NCBI GenBank assembly: GCA_041395725.1
Contig: JAWKZW010000001.1
Span: forward strand, 3,912,501 to 3,976,500
Direction of reading: 5' to 3'
Source of the DNA: Gammaproteobacteria bacterium
GTDB lineage: Bacteria; Pseudomonadota; Gammaproteobacteria; Pseudomonadales; Pseudohongiellaceae
Length of the DNA stretch: 64,000 nt
Part shown: positions 41,750 through 51,353 of the stretch, in pieces
Layout: every line of letters begins with the position of its first letter
How positions within the stretch are numbered: the first letter of the stretch is position 1
The notes under the pieces: model-generated
What the model was told of the DNA's origin: nothing
What the model saw: the letters and a program-made list of their open reading frames with translations, nothing else
The model's database searches: none
Made by a program: the position numbers and the translations under genes

Positions 41750-42763
41750 TTGTCGGAAAAACCTTTCAAATCAACCGGAAAGATAGATGTAGCAAGGGCT
41801 CCAGTGGACCGAAGGTTCAGTGTAGCGCCTATGATGGACTGGACCGATCGTCACGAGCGCTACTTCCTGCGTTTGATTTCGCGGCGGGCGTTTCTGTATA
41901 CCGAGATGCTCACCAGTGCCGCACTGGTACACGGCGACACCGACCGACTCCTGCTCTACAACGAGGAAGAACACCCCCTTGGTATCCAGCTGGGCGGCAG
42001 CAATCCCGATGAGCTGGCCAGGGCCGCGCTGCTGGCGGAGCAGGCAGGCTATAAGGAAATCAATCTGAATATCGGCTGCCCCAGCGACAGAGTTCAATCG
42101 GGCCGCTTTGGTGCCTGCCTGATGCGTGAGCCGGATCTGGTTGCCCGCTGCGTCGCCGCAATCCGGGACAAGGTGCAGATACCTGTAACAGTCAAGTGCA
42201 GGGTGGGCGTCGATGAACTGGACTCTGACGAGCATCTGGCCGGTTTCGTCGAACGGGTCTCGTCGGCAGGCTGCGAACTCTTTATCATGCACGCGCGAAT
42301 AGCGCTTCTTAAAGGATTGAGCCCTAAACAGAATCGAGAAGTACCACCGCTGAACTATCCGCGGGTCTTTCTCATGAAGGAGACATTTCCCCATCTTGAG
42401 ATAATTATCAATGGCGGCATCACGTCGCTCGACGAGGGCCTGAATTTATTTACCCGGATGGATGGCGTGATGGTTGGCCGCGAGGCTTACAGTAATCCCT
42501 ACCTGCTGCACCAGGTCGATTCGCTTTACTATGGTGAGGAAGAAAAGCCGCTTCCCAGGCTGGATTACCTGTCCCTCTATCTGCCCTATGTCGAGCGGGA
42601 ACTGGCGCGTGGTACGCCACTCCACCACATGACCCGGCATATACTGGGACTCTTTAAGGGGACGCGTGGAGGTAAGGCTTTCCGACGCTACCTGAGTGAA
42701 AATGCTTTTCGCCAGGATGCCGGCATTGACGTTTTGCATACTGCCATGTCTTTCGTAAGCTAA
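41750..42763 (+). CDS. dusA: tRNA-dihydrouridine synthase A with island-encoded N-terminus
   Basis: Flavin enzyme reducing U20 in the tRNA D-loop. A 337-aa TIM barrel with SVAPMMDWTDRHERYFLRL, the catalytic Cys in NLNIGCPSDRVQSGRFGACLM, HARIALLKGLSPKQNREVPP and the FMN-binding GGITSL region. The first about 28 residues (starting at a TTG, LSEKPFKSTGKIDVARAPVD) lie on the island side of attR, replacing the native start now found at 14692. The true start codon is unsure; GTG 41804 is an alternative. Confidence 0.93.
   Translation: MSEKPFKSTGKIDVARAPVDRRFSVAPMMDWTDRHERYFLRLISRRAFLYTEMLTSAALVHGDTDRLLLYNEEEHPLGIQLGGSNPDELARAALLAEQAGYKEINLNIGCPSDRVQSGRFGACLMREPDLVARCVAAIRDKVQIPVTVKCRVGVDELDSDEHLAGFVERVSSAGCELFIMHARIALLKGLSPKQNREVPPLNYPRVFLMKETFPHLEIIINGGITSLDEGLNLFTRMDGVMVGREAYSNPYLLHQVDSLYYGEEEKPLPRLDYLSLYLPYVERELARGTPLHHMTRHILGLFKGTRGGKAFRRYLSENAFRQDAGIDVLHTAMSFVS
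41813..41837 (+). other. Candidate attR within dusA
   Basis: AGGTT, then GCGCCTATGATGG, coding for the RFSVAPMM segment of DusA. It matches the left-end site 27,100 bases away with one mismatch in the 13-bp core. The integrase lies on its island side. Confidence 0.75.
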
Positions 42764-42773
42764 AGGACCTGTG

Positions 42774-43241
42774 ATGATTGAATTACTGAAGAAACTTTTT
42801 GACCAGAAACCGGGCCAGGATTCCGGCATCGACGAAACCCAGCACCTGAAGGCTTCAGAACTGGCCGGCGCCGCACTGATGGTCGAGTTAATGGAAACCG
42901 ATCATCAACTCGATGCCAGGGAAACCGAAGAGTTCATCCGTGTTCTGGAAGAGACTTTTTCACTGGCCCGGGAGGAAGTTGACGAGATAGTTCAACTGGC
43001 ACGCACAACAGCCAAAGATTCCACTTCGTTGTATGAGTTTACCCGCCTGATAAACGATCACTGCAGTTACGAGGAAAAAACTGCCCTGATAGCAAACCTG
43101 TGGCGGCTAGCATTTGCCGACGAAAAGCTCGACAAGTATGAAGAAGGCCTGATTCGCCGCATCGCCGACCTGATTCACGTCAGCCACGGAGATTTTATTC
43201 AAGCCAAGCTGAAAATCCGGGGCAGCTCGCTCAGCGGTTGA
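42774..43241 (+). CDS. TerB-domain protein
   Basis: A 155-aa helical protein of the tellurite-resistance TerB-like family: AALMVELMETDHQLDARETEEFIRVL, YEEKTALIANLWRLAFADEKLDKYEEGLIRRIADLI, with paired acidic residues in both halves that in the family can bind metal. The ATG at 42774 is favoured over the adjacent GTG, with AAAGGA upstream. It is ten bases after dusA and likely cotranscribed. Precise role unknown. Confidence 0.8.
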   Translation: MIELLKKLFDQKPGQDSGIDETQHLKASELAGAALMVELMETDHQLDARETEEFIRVLEETFSLAREEVDEIVQLARTTAKDSTSLYEFTRLINDHCSYEEKTALIANLWRLAFADEKLDKYEEGLIRRIADLIHVSHGDFIQAKLKIRGSSLSG

Positions 43242-43314
43242 CCCTGTGCGGAGATGACTGGAAAGTCAGGACTATGTGGCTGTCAGCACTGTGACCTGGT
43301 AATGGAATACACCA

Positions 43315-44037
43315 TCAAAAATCACCGAACTCGTCTTCGATTTCCCCATCCTTGACCAGATATTCCCTGCGCTGCAGGTAAGCCTCGCGAACGAAAATGT
43401 ACTCGTCACCGAATACCAGTTCGTCAAAGGCCAGGAGATTGGCCCGGGTGCTGGTCTGTTCCAGCGCATACGCGGGCACTGACACACTCGATTCGCCGTA
43501 AAAGAATGGATTAAAGGCCAGACCAAGTGCCCAGCCAACCGCATCCCTTAAGGTGCTCGAGCCAACTGTTGGAATGATAATGTAAGGCCCGGCAGGCACA
43601 CCCCAGGCGCCAAACGTCTGGCCGAAATCTTCGTCATTCTTTTCCAGCCCGATGGGCGTTGCCACGTCAATAAGCCCTACTACGCCTACCGTGGTATTCA
43701 GAACCACGCGGGCCGAGTCACTGGCTGCGTCTTCCAGTTTGAACTGGAGCAGATCGTTGAGGGTGACTTTGACGTCATCGATATTGCTGAAGAAATTTCC
43801 CACACCCTGTTGCATGATCGAGGGCATGAGGTTGGAGTAAACAACGGCTACCGGCCTGATTATCAGTGTGTCGAAAAAATCGTTGAACTGATACAACCGT
43901 CGATTGGCTCGTTCCCAGGGATCTGAAGCCATGGCGTTGTGCGTCAGCAGCATCAGCGCCAGACTGAACAGTCCGGCAATGATGCAACTAAAACGCGAAC
44001 CCTGTTGAGGACGTTGATACACGCTCTCTCCAAACAT
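43315..44037 (-). CDS. mlaA: MlaA/VacJ-family lipid-asymmetry protein
   Basis: Outer-membrane component of the Mla retrograde phospholipid pathway. A 240-aa protein with a signal peptide ending LTHNAMA before SDPWERANRRLYQFNDFFD, the usual mature start, and later PTVGSSTLRDAVGWALG. Unlike E. coli MlaA there is no lipobox cysteine, so it may be unlipidated. The start at 44037 is preferred for GGGAGTAGGGAT upstream; the frame extends 26 codons further without family character. No other mla genes are adjacent. Confidence 0.87.
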   Translation of the reverse strand: MFGESVYQRPQQGSRFSCIIAGLFSLALMLLTHNAMASDPWERANRRLYQFNDFFDTLIIRPVAVVYSNLMPSIMQQGVGNFFSNIDDVKVTLNDLLQFKLEDAASDSARVVLNTTVGVVGLIDVATPIGLEKNDEDFGQTFGAWGVPAGPYIIIPTVGSSTLRDAVGWALGLAFNPFFYGESSVSVPAYALEQTSTRANLLAFDELVFGDEYIFVREAYLQRREYLVKDGEIEDEFGDF

Positions 44038-44393
44038 ATCCCTACTCCCCTGGCAGTTGCAGCCTGCAACCAACCCCCGGTCTTCTTTCATTCTCACAAA
44101 TTGCTTAAACCTCATCGAACGAGCAATGCGCCATCATTGGATGCCACCGGCAGAACTGGCACGGCCGAGTTGCCCCAGCGTCAGCAATAGCTGCTCAAAG
44201 GCAGGAGGCCAAACCAGATAAGACCGGCCAAAAAGAAAATCCTGCCCTAAGATACTCAATTTGAACGCATTGTAAGTGGTCATGCCACAACCGCCAAGCG
44301 CCACAAGTGAGAATCGCGACCTACAGCTCAAAAAAAATTTATAGGAGAAAAGGAGTTACGTGGTTATTGTAAGGATGGATCGCAGACGGAAGA

Positions 44394-47300
44394 CTAACCG
44401 GCGGCAAATTTGCCCTGCTGCCACAGCTTGTCCAGTCTTTTGCTGGAAACGGGCATTCGGGTGCGCAGCTGTTGGGCAAACAGCGAAACGCGAAATTCTT
44501 CAATCATCCAGCGAATTGACGCCAACTCCGGCTTATCTTCAACAAAAGCGTTCAAACTCCCATGCGTCTTGCGGTCCAGCAGCAGAAGCTTCTGCCAGTG
44601 GGGTCTGACTTGCCCGAATAACTCGGAATCCCGCGCCTTCTGGCTGACCGCCCGGTCAAGACGCTGGTCCATAGCCTGCAGGTAACGGGGATATTCCTTC
44701 AGCCATTCAAAGGGCACACAGTAGAGAAAATCCTCTCCAAGCAGGTTATCAAGTTGAGACACAATATCTTCGTACAACGGTCCGTTTGATTTTTCACAGT
44801 GCTTCAGCTTTTTCCGCAAGGAAAAGTGTTGCTGGATCACCTTACTCAGCAAGCCGGTAATCTGTTGTGCCACAGGATAAATTTCAGATTTGTTACCCTG
44901 CAGGCTTTTCTCAAAGCTTTCTCGCTCGGCAGGGATCTGGAGACGGACCTGAAAACACTCACAATAAACAGCAAAAACAAAGGCTTCGGCGACATTCTTA
45001 CCGGCCAGTAGAGGTGGCAATTGCAGCCCCCATGCCCGTTGCTGTCTGATAAAGTCTCGCACCAGATCCCGGGATTGTTGCACCGTCCTGAGCCGATACA
45101 GTCGCACCAGACCACGGCGGGTCTGCCTGGCTGCCTGGAAACGGTCTTCAAACAAACGCACAGAAACCGAGTCCAGCTCATCCACCAGCCCAGGATAGCG
45201 GACCAGCTTTAACTGCCTTCCAACCTCCACCTGCTCCGGTAAGTGGTCTATATCCCAGTCGGTTAAACCCTGCTGCTCAAGGGGGTGTTTTGTCTCTGGG
45301 GTCGCGGTCCGCAGAACAGCGCTGACCCGTTTGTCAGAGGACAGCTTTTTCTTCAGTGCCAGTAGGTCTGAGCCGCTGTCCAGTACTTTGCCAGAATTGT
45401 CGACAACCCGGATCTTGATTTTCAGAAAATCCGGGACAGCATCCGACACTAGTTGCTCCGGCGTGATCAACACTCCCTTAAGACGCCGTGCCTGCTCGCA
45501 GAGCACAGTGGCCAGATCAGCGTCCTGGCTGCCAGGATCCAGCCCCTCCAGTGCCCGGTCTACGAACTCCGGTATTGGAATCAACTGCTTTCTGATGGTC
45601 TTGGGCAGAGTTTTAAGCAGATACACACTGCGTTCCCGCAGCTGGCCCGGTATCGCCCAGTCCAGATCTTTCTGACTCAGTTGATTAATCAGGGGTGCAG
45701 GGACATCAATAGTCGCGCCGTCTGACGCCTGGCCCGGCTTGAATTCGTATTTGACTGCCAGCGGATTATTATGCAACGTGGCTCGATCCGGAAAATCCTG
45801 CTGCAGAATCTCCCGCTCCGCTGCAGGAATCAGGTCTTCCAGTCGCATGGTGAGCGATGCAGCATGCTTCTTTTCTGCCTGTCGATACCATCGCAGCAGA
45901 GAGGCCCGATCGATTACCCATTCCGGGATTCTCTTTTCGTAGAAATCCTGCAACTGTCGCTCATCAATAAAGACCGCCTGTTTACGGACCTTCTCCTCCT
46001 GTTTTTCAAGGCTCGCGCGAAGTTGCCGGTTGTGCCGGTAAAAAGCCAGATCAGTGTCCAGTTGCTGATCAACCAGGGCATCTCTTATAAACAGCTCCCG
46101 ACAGGTGGCAGGATCAATATCCCCGTAAGGAACCTGCCTTTTCTCAATAATAACCAACCCGTAGAGCGTGGTTTTTTCATAGGCCATTACGCGCTGTTTC
46201 TTGCGGCTCCAGTGGGGCTGCGACCAGGCCCGGCGCAACAGGTGCCCGGCAACCGACTCAATCCATTCCGGTTCTATTTTGGCGGCGGTTGCCGAATAGG
46301 CCTGAGCCGTCTCGAAAATCTCGCCGCTGACTATCCATTTCGGACCTTTGGATGACAGCGCAGACGACGGCAGCAGTCGAAATCTGCGATTCCGGCTGCC
46401 CAGGTATTCGGTTCCTTCGGAGCGGCAACCGACCTGATTCAGTGAGCCGACCAGCAGGGCCCTGTGCACTTCCCTGTAGGTTCCTTCGACCCGGTTCAGG
46501 GTGAGCTGCAGTTGGTGGCACAAACCCAGTAACTGGCGGTGAGTCTCACGCCATTCCCGCATCCGCACATAGGACAGGAAGTTACGCGTGCAATATTTGC
46601 GCAGCTGAGAGTGACTCAGATCCTGCCTTTGTAACTCGTACTCATTCCACAAATTGACCAGGCTGAGGAAATCCGAATCCGGGTGGTTATAATGGGAATG
46701 CTTCTCTCTGGCAGCCTGACGTTTATCGGCTGGCGTTTCCCTGGGGTCTTGAATACTTAATGCGCTGACAATGATGGCAATCTCGTTGAGGCACCCACCT
46801 TGGGCACCGGCGATCAGCATGCGGGCCAGGCGCGGATCCACCGGCAGACGGGCCATCACTTTTCCAGTCGCCGTCAATCGCTGCTTTTCATCGATGGCGC
46901 CCAATTCGAACAATAACTTGAAGCCATCGTTAACAGCCTTGTTCTCCGGCGGGTCGATAAACGGGAAAGCCTCTACTTCCCCCAGGCGCAGAAACAGCAT
47001 CTGCAGGATGACAGCGGCCAGGTTAGTACGTTTTATTTCCGGGTCGGTAAAAGCCGGTCGGGACTCGAAATCCGTTTCGGAATAAAGGCGGATACAAACC
47101 CCCTCCGAGACCCGTCCACAGCGCCCCGCCCGTTGCCGGGCACTGGCCTGGGAGACTGGTTCGATAGGCAGCCGCTGAATCTTGCTTTGCACACTGTAGC
47201 GACTGATCCTCACAAGCCCGGTGTCGATGACATAGCGAATGCCCGGTACAGTTAAGGACGTTTCGGCAATATTGGTTGCGAGAATGACTCGGCGGCCGGT

Positions 47301-48422
47301 ATGAGGTTTGAAAATTTTAACCTGATCGGTCTGCCGCAGGCGGGCATAAAGAGGTAATACCTCGGTATCACGAAAACGTTGCTTGCGAATCTTGACCGCA
47401 GTTTCGCGAATTTCTTTTTCGCTGCTGAAGAAAACCAGAACGTCACCGGGGCCACTGTGTTTTCTGTCCAGCTGTTCGATGTCACGCAAAGCCGAAAGAA
47501 TTGCTTCAGCTTGCAGATCATCATCAAACATCGCCTCTCGCTGATCGTCCTGAGCACCTATGGGGGAATATACGACCTCGACAGGATAGGTGCGACCGGA
47601 CACGGAAACCACCGGTGCATCATCAAAATGCGCTGAGAATTTTTCCACATCGATTGTTGCGGAAGTAATAATGACTTTCAGGTCAGGTCGCCTTGGCAGA
47701 AGCTGCTTGATAAAGCCGAGAATAAAATCGATATTGAGACTTCGTTCATGGGCCTCATCGATTATGAGCACCTCGTAGCTGTTGAGAAACCGATCCCGCT
47801 GCATTTCATTGAGCAGTATGCCGTCGGTCATCAGTTTCAGGTACGAGGCCTCGCTGGTCTTGTCGTTGAATCGAATCTGATAGCCGACTCCCTGGCCGAC
47901 TTCCGTCCCCAGCTCCTCAGCAATCCTGCTGGCAACCGAAATCGCGGCAAGTCGGCGTGGCTGTGCATGACCGATCAGTCCGTACTTCCCCAGGCCAGCC
48001 TGGAGGCATATCTTGGGCAACTGAGTGGTTTTCCCGGAACCGGTCTCCCCTGCCACTACCAGGACCTGGTTAGTCTTTAGCAGCGCCGTGATTTCCTCGG
48101 CTTTTCCGGCCACCGGCAGGGCCGCAGGCAAGACTATCTGTTCAGGCACGCTTTGCCAGCGGCGCAGGCACTTGGCCCTGGAGCGTTCAATTGCCTGCTG
48201 CAGAACTTCTGCGACGGCGGTAATATCCGCTGCCTTCTTTCCGGGTACTTCCCCACCCCTTACCTTCGCCGCTACCCGTTGCCGTTCTTCAGCCGCCACG
48301 ATCAAGCGCTCGAGTTTTTCCAATTCCCGGGCAAGGCGAAACCGGTCAGAGATTGCGCATTCGGCGATATCCTGACTCAATCGGCTAACCAGTTGATTTG
48401 CTACAGAGGTCGGGTTACTCAC
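44394..48422 (-). CDS. hrpA: ATP-dependent RNA helicase HrpA
   Basis: DEAH-box helicase of 1342 aa, slightly longer than E. coli HrpA. Seen: motif I GETGSGKTTQLPK, motif II DEAH (IIDEAHERSLN), motif III SAT (ITSATIDVEKF), motif VI QRAGRCGR, then the helicase-associated and OB-like region and a long C-terminal domain typical of HrpA. In E. coli the protein helps resolve stalled ribosomes. It is separated from fadD by 26 bases; they may share transcription. Confidence 0.97.
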   Translation of the reverse strand: MSNPTSVANQLVSRLSQDIAECAISDRFRLARELEKLERLIVAAEERQRVAAKVRGGEVPGKKAADITAVAEVLQQAIERSRAKCLRRWQSVPEQIVLPAALPVAGKAEEITALLKTNQVLVVAGETGSGKTTQLPKICLQAGLGKYGLIGHAQPRRLAAISVASRIAEELGTEVGQGVGYQIRFNDKTSEASYLKLMTDGILLNEMQRDRFLNSYEVLIIDEAHERSLNIDFILGFIKQLLPRRPDLKVIITSATIDVEKFSAHFDDAPVVSVSGRTYPVEVVYSPIGAQDDQREAMFDDDLQAEAILSALRDIEQLDRKHSGPGDVLVFFSSEKEIRETAVKIRKQRFRDTEVLPLYARLRQTDQVKIFKPHTGRRVILATNIAETSLTVPGIRYVIDTGLVRISRYSVQSKIQRLPIEPVSQASARQRAGRCGRVSEGVCIRLYSETDFESRPAFTDPEIKRTNLAAVILQMLFLRLGEVEAFPFIDPPENKAVNDGFKLLFELGAIDEKQRLTATGKVMARLPVDPRLARMLIAGAQGGCLNEIAIIVSALSIQDPRETPADKRQAAREKHSHYNHPDSDFLSLVNLWNEYELQRQDLSHSQLRKYCTRNFLSYVRMREWRETHRQLLGLCHQLQLTLNRVEGTYREVHRALLVGSLNQVGCRSEGTEYLGSRNRRFRLLPSSALSSKGPKWIVSGEIFETAQAYSATAAKIEPEWIESVAGHLLRRAWSQPHWSRKKQRVMAYEKTTLYGLVIIEKRQVPYGDIDPATCRELFIRDALVDQQLDTDLAFYRHNRQLRASLEKQEEKVRKQAVFIDERQLQDFYEKRIPEWVIDRASLLRWYRQAEKKHAASLTMRLEDLIPAAEREILQQDFPDRATLHNNPLAVKYEFKPGQASDGATIDVPAPLINQLSQKDLDWAIPGQLRERSVYLLKTLPKTIRKQLIPIPEFVDRALEGLDPGSQDADLATVLCEQARRLKGVLITPEQLVSDAVPDFLKIKIRVVDNSGKVLDSGSDLLALKKKLSSDKRVSAVLRTATPETKHPLEQQGLTDWDIDHLPEQVEVGRQLKLVRYPGLVDELDSVSVRLFEDRFQAARQTRRGLVRLYRLRTVQQSRDLVRDFIRQQRAWGLQLPPLLAGKNVAEAFVFAVYCECFQVRLQIPAERESFEKSLQGNKSEIYPVAQQITGLLSKVIQQHFSLRKKLKHCEKSNGPLYEDIVSQLDNLLGEDFLYCVPFEWLKEYPRYLQAMDQRLDRAVSQKARDSELFGQVRPHWQKLLLLDRKTHGSLNAFVEDKPELASIRWMIEEFRVSLFAQQLRTRMPVSSKRLDKLWQQGKFAAG

Positions 48423-48448
48423 ACTGCTGACCGTACTTTGTCACCGGC

Positions 48449-50113
48449 CTAGCCTTTTCCGGTGGCGGTGTGGTTATCTCGAAGTTCACGTCGCAGGATC
48501 TTGCCGATATTGGATTTTGGCAGATCCTCTCTAAAGTGAATGTGCCTTGGCAATTTATAAGGGGTAAGGCCCTGCCGGCAGTATTCCTTCAGGGCTTTTG
48601 CATCCAGCTGTCGGCCTTTACGGAGAACCACGTACAGCACTACCGCCTCGCCACTGTGTTCGTCGGGAATCCCTATAGCGGCACTTTCAAGCACAGCCTC
48701 GTGGCTATTGACATAGTCTTCGATTTCGCCGGGGATTACATTGAAACCGGATACCAGAATCATGTCTTTCTTGCGATCAACAATCGTTATATAGCCTTCC
48801 TGATCAACCTGCGTGTAATCACCGGATCTGAACCAGCCATCCTCACTCAGCACCTGTCGGGTTTCCTCGTCCCTGCCCCAGTAGCCCCGCATAACCTGGG
48901 GTCCCTTGATCCACAGCTCGCCGACCTCTCCCGAAGCCAGCTCCTGCCCCTCTTCATTGACAACCTTTACCTCGGTATCAGCCATAGGAATTCCTACCGT
49001 GCCAGGTTTGTTGTGACTGGGGGAATTGACCGACACTACCGGCGAACATTCTGTGAGCCCGTACCCCTCGAAGATCGGACACCCTGTCAGATCTTGCCAG
49101 TCTTCCATTACCCGGGTAGACAGCGGCATTCCCCCGGCACCACAGAACTTCAGCGAGCTGAAATCAATGGCATGAATGCCTGAATGCTGTAAAAGTGCCA
49201 GGTAGAGTGTGTTGATGCCTACGAAACCGGTGATGGTGTTCTTCTCAAAAACTTCAATAACGGATTTAAGGTCCCGGGGATTCGGTATCAGGTGATTGTG
49301 ATTACCTGCAAAGGGCATCACTATGCAATGAAGTAAAAACGCATAGCTGTGATAGAGAGGCAATGGTGCCGCTACATGTTCTACACCATCACTCATAATT
49401 TCCGTGCTGCGAATTCGGAATTGCATCATGTTGGCGAGCAGATTGTCATGCGAGAGCATAACACCCTTGGCATATCCGGTGGTTCCGCCGGTATAAAGAA
49501 TCACCGCCGTGTCCCGACTCTGACCAGGGACGACAGGAACTGCTTCAGAAGCCCTACTCCCCAGCTTTAAAGCGGCGTTGAAATCGACTCCCGTGGGCAG
49601 ATTATAAGCCGGTACCATTCTCTTCAGGTATTTGATGCCCAGGTTTAAAATCAGCCGTTTGAATGGCGGTTGCAGATCACCCAACTGCGTGATCAGCACC
49701 TGCTCGATGCCCGTGCTCGGCAGTATTTCCTCCAGCTTGTCACAAAAATTCGCCAGGATAACAATAGCCTTTACACCGGCATCAACAAACTGGTAGCGCA
49801 TTTCACGGGCTGTGTAGAGCGGGTTGGCGTTAACCACAACCAATCCGGCCTTCAAAGCACCAAACACGGCAATGGGGAACTGCAACAGGTTCGGAAGCTG
49901 AATCGCTATTCTGTCACCTGGCTGCAAGGAGGTCTCTCGCATCAGGTACCCGGCGAAGTTGTTACTGTGACGGTCAACATCCCGATACGACAGGGTGGTC
50001 GAAAAGCAAGTGTACGCCGGGTTGTCACCATACTCACTGACGGCCCGTTCCAGTACCTGCAGGAGGGAGTGGAATATTTTAGGATCGTATTCGCCGCTTA
50101 ACCGTTCAGTCAT
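48449..50113 (-). CDS. fadD: Long-chain fatty acid-CoA ligase
   Basis: Acyl-CoA synthetase activating fatty acids for beta-oxidation. The 554-aa ANL-family enzyme shows the P-loop YTGGTTGYAKGVMLSH, the FACS-type motif DGWFRSGDYTQVDQEGYITIVDRKKDMI, GYGLTECSPVVSVN, and the catalytic Lys near the C-terminus in LPKSNIGKILRRELR. Length agrees with E. coli FadD (561). No membrane segment is expected; it is peripheral at the inner membrane. The ATG follows GGAGATCCC. Confidence 0.95.
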   Translation of the reverse strand: MTERLSGEYDPKIFHSLLQVLERAVSEYGDNPAYTCFSTTLSYRDVDRHSNNFAGYLMRETSLQPGDRIAIQLPNLLQFPIAVFGALKAGLVVVNANPLYTAREMRYQFVDAGVKAIVILANFCDKLEEILPSTGIEQVLITQLGDLQPPFKRLILNLGIKYLKRMVPAYNLPTGVDFNAALKLGSRASEAVPVVPGQSRDTAVILYTGGTTGYAKGVMLSHDNLLANMMQFRIRSTEIMSDGVEHVAAPLPLYHSYAFLLHCIVMPFAGNHNHLIPNPRDLKSVIEVFEKNTITGFVGINTLYLALLQHSGIHAIDFSSLKFCGAGGMPLSTRVMEDWQDLTGCPIFEGYGLTECSPVVSVNSPSHNKPGTVGIPMADTEVKVVNEEGQELASGEVGELWIKGPQVMRGYWGRDEETRQVLSEDGWFRSGDYTQVDQEGYITIVDRKKDMILVSGFNVIPGEIEDYVNSHEAVLESAAIGIPDEHSGEAVVLYVVLRKGRQLDAKALKEYCRQGLTPYKLPRHIHFREDLPKSNIGKILRRELRDNHTATGKG

Positions 50114-50174
50114 GGGATCTCCTAATAGACTCTTTAAGCTTCTTCCGGAATGCCTCTGGGCAATTTCGCCGTTC

Positions 50175-51353
50175 CTAGCGCGCCAACCGCGACATGGCTT
50201 CTTCCAGTCCCTTGACAGTTAAAGGAAACATTCTATGCCCGGTAAGCTGGCGAACCAGATCAATGGAATAGCTGTGTTGCCAGTAATCCTTCGGAGTCGG
50301 GTTGAGCCACACAAGATTCTCAAAAGTTTCATGCAGTCGCTGCATCCAGACCGCACCCGCTTCCTCATTATAGTGCTCGATGCTCCCTCCGGCGTGGGTT
50401 ATTTCATAGGGAGCCATGGTGGCGTCACCGACAAAAATGACTTTATAGTCGGTTGAATACTTGTGGAGGATATCCCAGGTTGACGTGGTTTCCGCCATGC
50501 GTCTATGGCTTCTGGTCCAGACCGAGTCGTAAATAAAGTTGTGAAAATAGAAATATTTAAGATGCTTGAATTCAGTTCTGGCTGCAGAAAACAGCTCCTC
50601 ACAGACCCTGACATGGGGATCCATGGATCCTCCTACATCAAAAAACAGCAGCACCTTAACCGCGTTGTGACGTTCCGGCACCATCTTGATATCCAGCAGT
50701 CCGGCATTACGCGCCGTGGAACTGATGGTGTCATCCATGTCCAGCTCATCTGCCGCGCCGCTGCGGGCGAACTTGCGCAGTCGGCGCAATGCCAGCTTCA
50801 GGTTGCGGGTCCCCAACTCTACGCTATCGTCCAGATCACGGAAGTTACGTCGATCCCATACCTTGACTGCCCGCTGATTACGCGATTCATCCTGTCCGAT
50901 GCGGATTCCTTCCGGATTGTAACCGTAAGCACCGAATGGCGACGTTCCGCCGGTTCCTATCCACTTGTTCCCGCCCTGATGCCGCTTCTGTTGCTCCTCC
51001 ATGCGCTTTTTAAACGCTTCCATGAGTTTTTCAAATCCGCCAAGCGCTTCAATTTTTGCCTTCTCCTCATCGCTCAGAGAGGCTTCAAACTGCTTCTGTA
51101 ACCAATGTTCCGGTATTTGATACTGAAACAGCTCATCAAGTTGCTCCACGCTGTCAAAATAGCGCGCAAAAGCACGATCGAACTTGTCGAAATTTTTTTC
51201 GTCCTTGACCATGCACAGGCGTGACAGGTAATAGAACTCGTCAACATTGGCAAAGGCCAGGTTATTTTTCAGGCACTCAAGCAGCGCAAACAACTCAGTC
51301 AGGGTGACCGGCAGGCGCTCAGACCTCAGTGTCATGAAAAAATTGATCAGCAT
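50175..51353 (-). CDS. VWA-domain (CoxE-like) protein
   Basis: A 392-aa protein with an N-terminal helical domain and a C-terminal von Willebrand factor A domain whose MIDAS motif is intact (LLFFDVGGSMDPH, then later DATMAPYEITH). It overlaps the upstream MoxR-type ATPase gene by one base. MoxR/VWA pairs act as chaperone-like systems for metalloenzyme or complex maturation; the client here is not evident. Confidence 0.88.
   Translation of the reverse strand: MLINFFMTLRSERLPVTLTELFALLECLKNNLAFANVDEFYYLSRLCMVKDEKNFDKFDRAFARYFDSVEQLDELFQYQIPEHWLQKQFEASLSDEEKAKIEALGGFEKLMEAFKKRMEEQQKRHQGGNKWIGTGGTSPFGAYGYNPEGIRIGQDESRNQRAVKVWDRRNFRDLDDSVELGTRNLKLALRRLRKFARSGAADELDMDDTISSTARNAGLLDIKMVPERHNAVKVLLFFDVGGSMDPHVRVCEELFSAARTEFKHLKYFYFHNFIYDSVWTRSHRRMAETTSTWDILHKYSTDYKVIFVGDATMAPYEITHAGGSIEHYNEEAGAVWMQRLHETFENLVWLNPTPKDYWQHSYSIDLVRQLTGHRMFPLTVKGLEEAMSRLAR

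Larger units (their letters stand above)
14725..41837. mobile_element. Genomic island integrated in the 5' end of dusA (about 27.1 kb)
   Basis: Bounded by the candidate attL in chimeric nirC and attR in dusA, with a tyrosine integrase at the right end transcribed into the island. Integrases that target dusA are an established group in prophages and islands. Cargo includes a cbb3-like oxidase cluster, aldolases with a MocR regulator, Rof, a MarR/CMD pair, hemE, an IS, a C1 peptidase/lipoprotein pair, an HTH-GTPase and a PrtN-like protein. No capsid, tail, relaxase or type IV secretion genes were seen. Several right-half genes look AT-richer than the flanking core, judged by eye. Confidence 0.75.

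Noticed and set aside
14725..41837. Intact prophage
   Set aside because: Despite an integrase and a PrtN-like regulator, no capsid, portal, terminase, tail or lysis genes are seen.
14725..41837. Integrative conjugative element
   Set aside because: No relaxase, coupling protein or type IV secretion genes are seen in the interval.
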